Below are positions 1 to 7,988 of a DNA stretch of 44,363 nt, piece by piece; the stretch's first letter is position 1, and each line of letters starts with the position of its first letter. The position numbers were made by a program, and so were the translations under genes. The DNA is taken from positions 1 through 44,363 of the forward strand of contig CAZLFA010000029.1 in the NCBI GenBank assembly GCA_964558665.1. The letters are read 5' to 3'. This DNA comes from CAZLFA01 sp964558665. GTDB taxonomy: Bacteria > Desulfobacterota > Syntrophia > Syntrophales > PHBD01. The notes under the pieces are model-generated. The model searched no databases, was not told the origin of the DNA, and saw only the letters and a program-made list of their open reading frames with translations.

Positions 1-65
1 TTCAACAAATTGAAATATTTTTAAATAGTTACAGTTTCCGGATGGACACTAAGTAATATTCTACT

Positions 66-614
66 ATGGACTATAAGCTTGTTCTGAGAAAAATCATAAC
101 GGATTTTAAGGAGCAGAATGTAAGATATGCTCTCATCGGAGGATTTGCGCTTGGTTTATGGGGAGTGGTACGCGGGACGATGGACCTTGATTTTCTTGTT
201 GCACGCGATGATATGGAACAGGTTGACAAGATAACGGGCGGACTCGGGTATAAATCCTTTTACAGAACGGAGAATGTGACCCAGTACGTATCTGATAATG
301 ACGCCCTGGGCGAATTGGATTTTCTTCATGCCTTCAGAGCACACAGTGTCAACATGCTCACACGCGCTGAAGAAAAGGATATATTCGGTGGAGAAATGTC
401 CGTGCGGGTTCTGTTGCCTGATGATATAATAGGTTTGAAGGTGCAGGCAGCGGCCAATGATCCGGCAAGAAGGGCCGTTGATATGGCTGACATAGAATCA
501 CTTATCCGCCTTCATAAAAAACGCATCGATTGGGCTTTGGTCGAAGAGTATTTCTCAATATTCGGAATGATTGACACTCTCCGCGAAATCAGGAAAAGAG
601 ATGAAGATCAGTGA
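66..614 (+). CDS. nucleotidyltransferase-fold protein (AbiEii/DUF6036-like)
   Basis: A 182-residue protein with the signature of the polymerase-beta-like nucleotidyltransferase fold: Gly25-Gly26 followed by an Asp40-x-Asp42 pair in GTMDLDF, and a plausible third acidic residue at Asp85 (GELDF). The C-terminal part has the usual basic stretch LKVQAAA followed by an acidic DMADI segment, as in minimal nucleotidyltransferases of toxin-antitoxin type. Such proteins transfer nucleotides to a protein or RNA partner; the substrate here is unknown. The stop overlaps the next gene, whose ATG lies at 601, so the two are translationally coupled and probably form a two-gene module. A second, unrelated-looking nucleotidyltransferase with its own small partner lies at 31940. 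Fold assignment is good; a toxin or antitoxin role is inference. Confidence 0.75.
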   Translation: MDYKLVLRKIITDFKEQNVRYALIGGFALGLWGVVRGTMDLDFLVARDDMEQVDKITGGLGYKSFYRTENVTQYVSDNDALGELDFLHAFRAHSVNMLTRAEEKDIFGGEMSVRVLLPDDIIGLKVQAAANDPARRAVDMADIESLIRLHKKRIDWALVEEYFSIFGMIDTLREIRKRDEDQ

Positions 615-813
615 AGATGAAAGGAAAGAGATACTTGCCCTGATGTCCTCAGCGGATATGCGGCGTGATCACGTGCGTCTGGCCTCTGCAAAAGCGAAAA
701 CCTCATATCCGGATGCCGATGCGTTAATAGAGTTGCTGAATTTTTATAATGGTTTTTTTAACCGGGTGAAAAGGGCTCCGCGATTATTTGTGGAGAAGAT
801 TATGAGGCTTTAA
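601..813 (+). CDS. small hypothetical partner of the nucleotidyltransferase
   Basis: A 70-residue charged protein with no domain I recognise. I chose the ATG at 601 (protein begins MKISEDERKE) over an in-frame TTG at 571, because the ATG start gives a short 14-bp overlap with the upstream gene, typical of translational coupling, and the ten extra residues encoded before it would lie wholly within the upstream gene. The sequence looks helical and basic toward the C-terminus (NRVKRAPRLFVEKIMRL). Its size and position suggest the partner half of a two-gene nucleotidyltransferase module, possibly an antitoxin or substrate, but nothing in the sequence proves that. Confidence 0.6.
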   Translation: MKISEDERKEILALMSSADMRRDHVRLASAKAKTSYPDADALIELLNFYNGFFNRVKRAPRLFVEKIMRL

Positions 814-854
814 CCAAAGGGTTTTACAGGACCTTTCAGGAATGTAAATGCGTC

Positions 855-1385
855 ATGGCCGATTTCAGGGAAGTTGAAGCCGGGAGCAAACCTTTCAAGA
901 AGGCGTATGTAGCCGTCATGCTCTGGTTTGTCGGCAGAGCGATGCAGGCGGCGGCACGCGTGGACGAGGCGGTGCGCAGGGAGTTCGAGGAGCTACCTGC
1001 CGGTTTTACCTTTGCGCTGGGTGTTATGCCGAAGGGCCCTTACATGATCGTCGGCAAGGATGCGGCGGGGCGTGTAAAATACCTGGGCTGGAAAACCGAG
1101 GGGAGAAAAATAGATGCGGCGATGCGGATCAAGAATCTGGAGGCCGCCATTCTTCTGTTTACCTTTCAGGAAGGAAACGCCCTGGCGGCGGCGAGGGACC
1201 GCCTGGTGGTTGACGGCGAGGTTCCGACGGTATGCGCAGCCATGCGGATACTGGAGATGGTGGAGGTCTATCTTCTTTTTAAGCCGATTGCGAGGCTGGC
1301 CCTCCGCAGGTATCCCGACTGGCCGCTGATGAAAAAAATTGCCGGCCGTCTATTGATATACTCGCGGGCGATTCTGGGTATTTGA
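855..1385 (+). CDS. SCP2-like lipid-binding protein (tentative)
   Basis: A 176-residue protein. The central half alternates short strands with a pattern (GPYMIVGKD, RIKNLEAAILLFTF, DGEVPTVCAAMRIL) that resembles SCP2/sterol-carrier folds, which bind acyl-CoA or lipid. No catalytic motif is visible. It has no signal peptide and only mildly hydrophobic helices near residues 17-32 and 130-145. It starts a same-strand run: the alcohol dehydrogenase paralogue begins 10 bp after its stop, followed by a second dehydrogenase and a tungsten oxidoreductase. That arrangement suggests a carrier or accessory protein for a hydrophobic or CoA-linked substrate of this redox block. The family call is by pattern only; an unrelated hypothetical is possible. 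Confidence 0.45.
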   Translation: MADFREVEAGSKPFKKAYVAVMLWFVGRAMQAAARVDEAVRREFEELPAGFTFALGVMPKGPYMIVGKDAAGRVKYLGWKTEGRKIDAAMRIKNLEAAILLFTFQEGNALAAARDRLVVDGEVPTVCAAMRILEMVEVYLLFKPIARLALRRYPDWPLMKKIAGRLLIYSRAILGI

Positions 1386-1395
1386 GGGAGACATC

Positions 1396-2562
1396 ATGCA
1401 CATTCCCGATCATTATGAATTCATATGCCCGGTCAAGATAAACTCCGGCCACAGGGCGCTGGATCATCTCCCTTTTGAACTGGATGCCCTCAATGCCTTC
1501 AAGCCGCTCGTGCTGACTGCAAAGGAGATGTCGGGGAAGGGCTGTGCGGATATCCTGATCGACGCCTTCAGGGATTCGGGGATGACTGTGGGAATATTCG
1601 ATGCCGTGCCCGCTTCTCCGGACATAAGTCTGATCAGGGAGCTCAGCCGCATTTATACAGACAAGGGTTTTGACGCCATAATCGCCCTGGGATACGGCGC
1701 CGCGGCCGATACGGCAAAGGCGCTGAATATTGTGGTGTCGGGAAAGCCGGAGGACCTGGCGGCGTCAGCCGGTGAAAACAGATTATCTAAGTCGCTCCGT
1801 CCGTTCGTTTTTGTGCCTGCCGGATGCACTGACGGGCTTGAAGTGTCGAACTTTGCGGCGCTTGCCGGATTGAGCTTTTCTTCGCACTATCTGATGCCGA
1901 ATCTTGCCGTGATCGACCCGCGGATGATGACGCCGGAGGATGCAGCCGCAACGGCGGCAGCAGCAATGACATCCCTGACTCACGCCGTTGAGTGCTTCAT
2001 CAGCCTCAAAAAGAACCCCCTGACGGACGTCTATGCATATTCGTCCATGCAACTGCTGATGGAGAACCTGAATTCGGCCGTAACGGACAAAGGGAACCGC
2101 AAAGCGAGAATGGCGCTGGCGAATGCCGCCGTTCTTTCCGGGTGCGCCTTTTCAAATGCACCGGGTGGGATAGTACATGAAACGGGTACCGCTCTTTCGC
2201 GCCATACCTCATGGCGTGCCGGGAGCTGCAGGGGGCTGGTCCTCCCCTGGGCGGTGGAATACCGGCAGCGGAAAGGCGATGGCGATGTGTCCGGCCTCCT
2301 GCTGCCGATGGCCGGATTTGATGCTGATGCAGAAACGGTACCTGATGAAAAAGTAAAGAAGGTGCTGCAGTTGCTTTTCAAATTGATCAGCGATTTATGC
2401 AGAGCCGGGGCTTTGCCGGAAAACCTGAAATCGGCGGGCATTGGCGCGGACGCTATCGACGGCGTTGCGGCGGAACTATCCCTTCGCGGATTCGCCGCAG
2501 ACGAGTGCAGGGAGATTCTGGGGCGGGCATGGCAGGGCGCGCCTTCGCAAATGACGGAGTGA
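1396..2562 (+). CDS. degenerate iron-containing alcohol dehydrogenase paralogue
   Basis: A 388-residue member of the iron-containing (group III) alcohol dehydrogenase family that aligns over its whole length with the next gene product; both start similarly (HYEFICPVK and YYEFFCPVK). Key sites are altered. The NAD loop GGGS is GYGA (residues 99-102). The PTTAGTGSE motif is PAGCTDGLE (141-149). The iron ligand Asp of MDALTH is Thr192; His196 and His261 remain; the conserved HxxxH second His is Thr265; and the last iron His (PHG) is Ala275. Family knowledge says these residues bind iron and the cofactor phosphates, so this protein is probably not an active dehydrogenase by itself. It is uninterrupted, so it may be a structural partner of the active copy or have a new role. 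Spacing to the next gene is 9 bp. Confidence 0.8.
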   Translation: MHIPDHYEFICPVKINSGHRALDHLPFELDALNAFKPLVLTAKEMSGKGCADILIDAFRDSGMTVGIFDAVPASPDISLIRELSRIYTDKGFDAIIALGYGAAADTAKALNIVVSGKPEDLAASAGENRLSKSLRPFVFVPAGCTDGLEVSNFAALAGLSFSSHYLMPNLAVIDPRMMTPEDAAATAAAAMTSLTHAVECFISLKKNPLTDVYAYSSMQLLMENLNSAVTDKGNRKARMALANAAVLSGCAFSNAPGGIVHETGTALSRHTSWRAGSCRGLVLPWAVEYRQRKGDGDVSGLLLPMAGFDADAETVPDEKVKKVLQLLFKLISDLCRAGALPENLKSAGIGADAIDGVAAELSLRGFAADECREILGRAWQGAPSQMTE

Positions 2563-2571
2563 GGAAACAGG

Positions 2572-3822
2572 ATGGATCTGCCTGGGTATTATGAATTTTT
2601 TTGTCCCGTAAAGGTTGTTGCCGGTCACAACGCCCTGGAGGCTGTGCCGGAGCTGCTCGGGTTTCTGCATGCCGGACGGGCAATGATAGTCACCGACAAA
2701 GGAGTGACCGGAGCCGGTCTGATCGATACGGTCAGGGAAGCTTTCGGCAGCCGGATAGCCGTTGGAGCCGTCGAAGACGAAGTGCCGCCCGATTCCGACC
2801 TGCTGGTGGTGAAAAGGCTGGCGTCGGTATATCGCGATACGGGATGTGATTCCGTTATCGCCGTCGGTGGCGGATCGGTCATGGATACGGCAAAGGCATT
2901 GAACATACTGGTTTCTGAAAACTCCGACGATCTTATGAAATTCAGCGGCGCCGGCATTCTCAAGAGAGCGCTGAAGCCGCTGGTGGCTGTGCCGACAACC
3001 GCGGGGACGGGTTCGGAGGTGACCCAGGTCGCTGTAATCAAGGATCCGGCCCGGCACCGCAAGATGCTTTTTGTGAGCAGTTTTCTGATGCCCGATATAG
3101 CTGTCCTTGATCCCCGCATGACGATGACGCTCCCCGCCTCCATTACGGCGGCAACCGGCATGGATGCACTGACCCATGCGGTGGAGGCCTATACCTGCCT
3201 TGCCAAGAATCCCGTCAGTGACGCCCATGCCCTGGCGGCGATCCGGCTGGTCAGTGAGAATCTCTTGAAGGTTGTAAGAGAGCCGTCTGACAGGAAAGGC
3301 AGACTGGCTCTGGCCTGCGCGGCCACTCTGGCCGGGATTGCCTTTTCTAATTCCATGGTCGGCATGGTACATACGCTGGGGCATTCTGTCGGTTCAGTTT
3401 GCGGTGTGCCTCACGGTGTCTGCATGGCAATCCTGCTTCCCTACGGACTCGAATACAACATGCACCGCAACGGCCGGTATACGGCAGAACTTCTGATGCC
3501 GCTGGCCGGGGCCGATGTTTACAGAACCACGCCCCGCGAAAAGAGAGCCGATGCTGTCGTCTCTTTGATTCGCAGGTTTAACAACGAACTCCACGAGGCG
3601 ACAAAGGGCAGGCACCCCCGTTTTTTGAAAGAGATTATTGATGCCGCCGGCCGGCAGGTGGTTCCTGAGACGGCGCTTCCGGACATTGCGAAGACGGCGC
3701 AGGGTGACGGCTCCATCTTCTACAACCCTGAAGAACTGGACTATGATGACCTGCTGATGGTTGCCAAAGCTGCATGGGAGGGAGCACCACTGGACAGGAG
3801 CAAAATCAAAACGAGTTTATAA
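2572..3822 (+). CDS. iron-containing alcohol dehydrogenase
   Basis: A 416-residue NAD(P)-dependent group III alcohol dehydrogenase, interconverting an alcohol and an aldehyde in the cytoplasm. The nucleotide loop GGGS is at residues 99-102, PTTAGTGSE at 141-149, and the metal ligands are all present: Asp198 and His202 in MDALTH, His267 in MVHTLGH (His271 also conserved) and His281 in VPHG. Length is slightly above the usual 380-400 because of a C-terminal stretch. ATG 2572 follows a purine-rich GAGGAAACAGG. It sits between its degenerate paralogue and an aldehyde oxidoreductase, so a pathway in which alcohol is oxidised to aldehyde and then to acid with ferredoxin reduction (or the reverse) is a reasonable inference. 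The substrate cannot be read from sequence. Confidence 0.92.
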   Translation: MDLPGYYEFFCPVKVVAGHNALEAVPELLGFLHAGRAMIVTDKGVTGAGLIDTVREAFGSRIAVGAVEDEVPPDSDLLVVKRLASVYRDTGCDSVIAVGGGSVMDTAKALNILVSENSDDLMKFSGAGILKRALKPLVAVPTTAGTGSEVTQVAVIKDPARHRKMLFVSSFLMPDIAVLDPRMTMTLPASITAATGMDALTHAVEAYTCLAKNPVSDAHALAAIRLVSENLLKVVREPSDRKGRLALACAATLAGIAFSNSMVGMVHTLGHSVGSVCGVPHGVCMAILLPYGLEYNMHRNGRYTAELLMPLAGADVYRTTPREKRADAVVSLIRRFNNELHEATKGRHPRFLKEIIDAAGRQVVPETALPDIAKTAQGDGSIFYNPEELDYDDLLMVAKAAWEGAPLDRSKIKTSL

Positions 3823-3858
3823 GGACAAAGGTTCAGGTTTTCATAGAAGGTAAGGGAT

Positions 3859-5808
3859 ATGAATAAGGGTTACATGGGGAAAATTCTGAAGGTTGATCTC
3901 TCTTCCCGGCGGATTGAGGAGGAGATTATCCCCGATCATGTCTACGAGAACTTTCTTTCCGGTCTGGGGCTGGCGTCATATCTCCTTTACCGGGATGTGC
4001 CGGCCGGCGCCGATCCCCTCGGTCCCGATAATATATTGGGATTCGTATCCGGCCTTTTGACCGGCACGGGCAGCCTCTTTTCCGGAAGATGGATGGTCAC
4101 GGGTAAGTCGCCGCTTACCGGAGGGTGGGGAGATGCCAATTGCGGCGGCACCTTTTCACCGGCCATCAAAAGGTGCGGCTACGATGGAATATTTTTCAGG
4201 AGTATAAGCGAAAAACCGGTTTACCTTTATGTGGACGACAAAGGTGCGGAGCTCCGCGATGCTTCCCATTTATGGGGAAAGGATGCGGTGGAAGCGGAGG
4301 AGACGCTGAGGCGTGAGACAGGCGGGCGGTCCCGCGTGGCCCTGATCGGGACAGCGGGAGAAAGGCTTTCGCTTATCTCCGGAATCTGCAATGACCGGGG
4401 AAGAATTGCCGCCCGTTCGGGTCTGGGGGCCGTAATGGGTTCGAAGAGACTCAAGGCGGTGGTTTTAAACGGACACAAGCGCATCGGCGTATTCAACAGG
4501 GATGAAATAAAGAAACTCAGCAGCAGGTGCAACCGCTGGGTGAGATTTCAGGTCCCGCTTGTTACCGGACCGCTCACATCATCTCTGGGCGCCCTTATGA
4601 GAATTCTGCCGACGCAGATGGCCATGGACGGCATGGTATACAAGATGCTCCTGTACAAGTGGGGCACGTGCAGCATGAACCAGATGTCCGTGGAGATGGG
4701 GGATGCACCCGTCAAGAACTGGGACGGCAGCAATGTTGATTTCGGTCCTGCAAAGTCGGTTAAGACAAACCCGGATGTATTTGCCGGCAGAGAGAAGAAA
4801 AAGTATCATTGCTATTCATGCCCCCTGGGATGCGGGGGTATCTGTTCCCTCAAGGGGGAAGGAGGCGAAACGCACAAGCCGGAGTATGAATCCGTCCTCG
4901 CGCTGGGCGGGCTGTGCATGAACGAGGATGCGGAGAGCATCTTCACTCTCAATGAGATGCTCAACAGGGCCGGCATGGACACAATATCGGCAGGCGGAAC
5001 GGTTGCTTTTGCCATCGAGTGTTATGAGCGCGGCATCCTGACTGATAAGGACACCGGGGGGCTCGAACTGCGCTGGGGCAATGCGGAGGCCATCATCGCG
5101 CTTGTGGAAAAAATGATCAAACGGGAAGGCATAGGAGAGCTTTTGGCCGACGGATCGAAGATTGCCGCAGCAAGAATCGGCGGCGGGTCGCTGAAATACG
5201 CCATTCAGGCAGGAGGACAGGAACTGGGGATGCACGACGGCCGGAATGATCCGGGTTTCAACGTCCACTACAGCGTGGAACCGACGCCGGGAAGGCATAC
5301 CCTGGGATCGCAGCTTTATTATGAAATGTTTCAGTTGTGGAAGAAGGTGGGAAGCCTGCCCGGCGCGAAGCTCCTCTACCACAAGAACGAAAAATACCGG
5401 GCGGACGAAATCAAGGCTGTAACGGCGGCGGCGTGCAGCAAATTCATGAGCGTTGTCAACGGCGCCGGCCTTTGCCTCTTTGGGACTTTTCTGGGCGCAA
5501 AGAGGATACCGACCTTTGAGTGGCTCAATGCGGCAACCGGCTGGAGGAAAACGCCGGAACAGTATCTGGAGATAGGGAGCCGCATCCAGACGCTGAAGCA
5601 GGCCTTCAATATCAAACATGGCATCGATCCCCGTTCCTTCAAGGCGTCTGACCGTGCCGTCGGCAGACCGCCGCAGACGGAGGGGGCCAACAGGGGAAGG
5701 ACGATGGATATGGAAAAGATGATGAGCGACTACTGGCGGCAACTGGGATGGGACGAAGCAACGGGAAAACCGGCGGCAGAGACATTGAAGCGTCTGGGAA
5801 TCATATGA
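3859..5808 (+). CDS. tungsten-type aldehyde:ferredoxin oxidoreductase family protein
   Basis: A 649-residue AOR-family enzyme. These enzymes carry a tungsten (or molybdenum) bis-pterin and one [4Fe-4S] cluster and interconvert aldehydes and carboxylates using ferredoxin; the family also includes BamB of class II benzoyl-CoA reductase. The N-terminal domain has the pterin-binding stretch around GRWMVTGKSPLTGGWGDAN. Cluster ligands are Cys318, Cys321 and Cys325 (CYSCPLGC) with the distant fourth at Cys539 (GAGLC). HKPEYES and GRHTLG match regions holding the active-site Glu and His in Pyrococcus AOR. The usual PAYDPRG segment is replaced by GMHDGRND, so this is a divergent subfamily and the substrate may not be a simple aldehyde. 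It follows the dehydrogenase by 36 bp; a polyferredoxin gene lies about 200 bp downstream. Confidence 0.9.
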   Translation: MNKGYMGKILKVDLSSRRIEEEIIPDHVYENFLSGLGLASYLLYRDVPAGADPLGPDNILGFVSGLLTGTGSLFSGRWMVTGKSPLTGGWGDANCGGTFSPAIKRCGYDGIFFRSISEKPVYLYVDDKGAELRDASHLWGKDAVEAEETLRRETGGRSRVALIGTAGERLSLISGICNDRGRIAARSGLGAVMGSKRLKAVVLNGHKRIGVFNRDEIKKLSSRCNRWVRFQVPLVTGPLTSSLGALMRILPTQMAMDGMVYKMLLYKWGTCSMNQMSVEMGDAPVKNWDGSNVDFGPAKSVKTNPDVFAGREKKKYHCYSCPLGCGGICSLKGEGGETHKPEYESVLALGGLCMNEDAESIFTLNEMLNRAGMDTISAGGTVAFAIECYERGILTDKDTGGLELRWGNAEAIIALVEKMIKREGIGELLADGSKIAAARIGGGSLKYAIQAGGQELGMHDGRNDPGFNVHYSVEPTPGRHTLGSQLYYEMFQLWKKVGSLPGAKLLYHKNEKYRADEIKAVTAAACSKFMSVVNGAGLCLFGTFLGAKRIPTFEWLNAATGWRKTPEQYLEIGSRIQTLKQAFNIKHGIDPRSFKASDRAVGRPPQTEGANRGRTMDMEKMMSDYWRQLGWDEATGKPAAETLKRLGII

Positions 5809-5824
5809 GTATGTATTTCACCTT

Positions 5825-5892
5825 GTCATCGCGAGCCCCGCAGGAGTGCGGCGATCTCATGAGATTGCTTCATGCTTCGCCTTCGCAATGAC
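5825..5892. repeat. dispersed palindromic repeat (REP/MITE-like)
   Basis: A 68-bp imperfect inverted repeat. The left arm GTCATCGCGAG (5825-5835) pairs with the right arm CTTCGCAATGAC (5881-5892), and an inner hairpin is formed by GCGATCTC and GAGATTGC. This 'GTCAT-GCGAG ... CTCGCAATGAC' type of element is, from general knowledge, scattered between genes in many bacterial genomes. It splits the oxidoreductase gene from the polyferredoxin gene and could form a stem-loop in RNA. The remaining gap to 6005 holds nothing else that I can name. Confidence 0.7.
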
Positions 5893-6005
5893 GTACCATT
5901 CACGATAGGCAGGAAGGTTGTCTGTTATAAGGGGTTTGCCGGAAAAATATTTGTTTCGCCGCTTCAGAACCATTTATGCTTGTGCTGAGCAGTTAAGGAT
6001 GTGAT

Positions 6006-6422
6006 ATGTCTTATCGCATAACAGAATCATGTGACGGCTGCGGTGCCTGTGTTCGCCTGTGTCCGGTCGGTGCCATTCAGGGTGAAAAGAAGAAATTGCA
6101 CGCGATAAGCGCTTCTTTGTGCATAGAATGCGGCGTCTGCGGGAGGATATGTCCCCGGGGGAGTGTTGTCGACGCCTTCGGCATTACATGTCTGATGATA
6201 AAGAAATCTCTGTGGGAAAAACCCCGGGTGGACATTGAAGAGTGCATGTCATGCGGTATCTGTGTGGATGCCTGTCCAGTCGGCTGCCTGGAGATGTCTG
6301 CTGTTCAGGGGAGGGGGAAGCATCCCTTTGCGGGGCTCCGTGATGCCAAGGCCTGCATAGGCTGCGGGTTCTGCTCAAACGAATGTCCCGTCGGCGCCAT
6401 CGCCATGAAGCAGGGTGCCTGA
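6006..6422 (+). CDS. polyferredoxin with four [4Fe-4S] motifs
   Basis: A 138-residue cytoplasmic iron-sulfur protein with four complete CxxCxxCxxxCP motifs: CDGCGACVRLCP, CIECGVCGRICP, CMSCGICVDACP and CIGCGFCSNECP. This is two tandem 2x[4Fe-4S] ferredoxin domains, enough for four clusters. Such proteins relay low-potential electrons. Following an AOR-family enzyme on the same strand, it is the obvious candidate electron acceptor or donor for that enzyme, although a repeat-containing gap of about 200 bp separates them and it may have its own promoter. There is no transmembrane segment or flavin site. Motif-based identification is secure; the partner is inferred. Confidence 0.9.
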   Translation: MSYRITESCDGCGACVRLCPVGAIQGEKKKLHAISASLCIECGVCGRICPRGSVVDAFGITCLMIKKSLWEKPRVDIEECMSCGICVDACPVGCLEMSAVQGRGKHPFAGLRDAKACIGCGFCSNECPVGAIAMKQGA

Positions 6423-6491
6423 TGACCAATTGCATACACTGAACAGGGCTGAATTAAGAAGTTGTAAATCAACATTTAACGGGAGGATAAA

Positions 6492-7973
6492 ATGCCGGTT
6501 AAGCTTTACAATACTTTAACCAGAAGAAAGGAAGAGTTAAATACGATAGAAGAAGGGAAGGCCGGCATCTATGTGTGCGGCATAACCGCCTATGACAGCT
6601 GCCACGTGGGGCATGCCCGCTCGGCCGTGGTCTTTGACGTCATTACCAGATACCTCAGATACAGAGGCTACGATGTGCGTTACATCAAGAACTTTACTGA
6701 TATCGACGACAAGATAATCAATAAGGCCAATGCGGAAGGAACAACGATTGCGGCAGTTGCCGAGCGTTATATTGCGGAGCACAACAACGATATGCAGGCG
6801 CTCGGTGTAATCAGCCCTACCGTTACGCCGCGGGCCACCGAATATATTGACGGCATGCTTGAGCTTATAGGGCGGCTGCTGGACAAGGGCATCGCGTATG
6901 TTATGGACGGGGATGTATATTACGCCGTCGAAAAGTTTCCCGGCTACGGTAAGCTGTCCTGCAGGAACCTGGATGACATGATGGCCGGCGCGCGTGTGGA
7001 TGTGAATGACAAAAAGAGGAATCCGCTTGATTTCGCCTTGTGGAAGGCCAGCAAGCAGGGAGAACCCTGGTGGGAAAGCCCCTGGGGCAAGGGCAGACCG
7101 GGATGGCATATTGAATGTTCCGTAATGAGTTCGAAGCTTCTCGGCGAAACCTTTGACATCCACGGCGGCGGCGAGGACCTGATTTTTCCGCACCACGAGA
7201 ATGAGATCGCCCAGTCCGAAGGGGCATCGGGAAAGCCTCTGGCCCGGTACTGGATGCACAACGGGTTCGTGCGCGTGAACAGTGAGAAAATGTCCAAGTC
7301 GCTGGGGAATTTTTATACGATCAAGGACATGCTGAAACAATATCATCCCGATGTCCTGAGATATTTCATGATCCAGACGCACTACCGGAATCCGGTCGAT
7401 TTCTCATCTGAATCCTTTGCCGAAGCGAGGCAGGGACTGGAGAGATGCTACGCGACGCTGAAGGCATTGAAGGACATACTTTCGGGAAAACCGCCTGCAG
7501 GTCGATATGAGGCGGATAAGCTGCCGGAAAGGATCAGGAAACTTGACCGGGCTCTGGACGAACTTGCCGAAAAATTCAAAGAGGCGATGGATGATGACTT
7601 CAATACCGCGCGGGCCATGGGACATATTTTCGAGGCGGTGAGGCTTATCAATGCCTTCATGACCGAAAAGGGCTTCTCCGCCTCTGACGAGTCGCTGTTT
7701 GTCCTCGACAAGGCCAGGCGCATGCTGCTCGAGCTGGGACAGGTATTCGCGCTGTTTCTCGTCGATCCCGACGAATATCTTCTCCAGGACAGGAACAGGG
7801 AAGCGGAGAAGAACGGCATTGACATCGGCCGGGTGGAGCGGCTGATCGGAGAGCGGTGGAATGCAAGAGCGGCTAAGGATTGGCAGAAAGCGGATGAAAT
7901 CCGGCAGCAACTGGCAGCAATGAAAGTGGTCCTCAAGGATTCCCCTTCCGGAACGACCTGGACGATAGGCTGA
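6492..7973 (+). CDS. cysS: cysteinyl-tRNA synthetase
   Basis: A 493-residue class I aminoacyl-tRNA synthetase that charges tRNA-Cys in the cytoplasm. The HIGH-type motif is HVGHA preceded by the zinc-ligand Cys in YVCGITAYDSC. The other zinc ligands are in GWHIECSVMS and in HHENEIAQSE, as in the E. coli enzyme. The KMSKS loop is KMSKSLGNFYT. The C-terminal DALR-type helical and anticodon region is complete and the total length is normal for bacteria. A strong Shine-Dalgarno GGGAGG stands before ATG 6492. A conserved housekeeping gene, it marks the chromosomal (not plasmid or phage) nature of this segment. Confidence 0.97.
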   Translation: MPVKLYNTLTRRKEELNTIEEGKAGIYVCGITAYDSCHVGHARSAVVFDVITRYLRYRGYDVRYIKNFTDIDDKIINKANAEGTTIAAVAERYIAEHNNDMQALGVISPTVTPRATEYIDGMLELIGRLLDKGIAYVMDGDVYYAVEKFPGYGKLSCRNLDDMMAGARVDVNDKKRNPLDFALWKASKQGEPWWESPWGKGRPGWHIECSVMSSKLLGETFDIHGGGEDLIFPHHENEIAQSEGASGKPLARYWMHNGFVRVNSEKMSKSLGNFYTIKDMLKQYHPDVLRYFMIQTHYRNPVDFSSESFAEARQGLERCYATLKALKDILSGKPPAGRYEADKLPERIRKLDRALDELAEKFKEAMDDDFNTARAMGHIFEAVRLINAFMTEKGFSASDESLFVLDKARRMLLELGQVFALFLVDPDEYLLQDRNREAEKNGIDIGRVERLIGERWNARAAKDWQKADEIRQQLAAMKVVLKDSPSGTTWTIG

Positions 7974-7988
7974 GCTATACATTATTCC

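Noticed and set aside
2476..3384. Long minus-strand reading frame opposite the alcohol dehydrogenase
   Set aside because: It is a shadow of the well-supported plus-strand gene; its predicted product has no recognisable motif and unusual His/Arg/Gln content.
4816..5742. Long minus-strand reading frame opposite the AOR gene
   Set aside because: It lies fully inside the AOR gene whose iron-sulfur and pterin motifs are intact; shadow frame.
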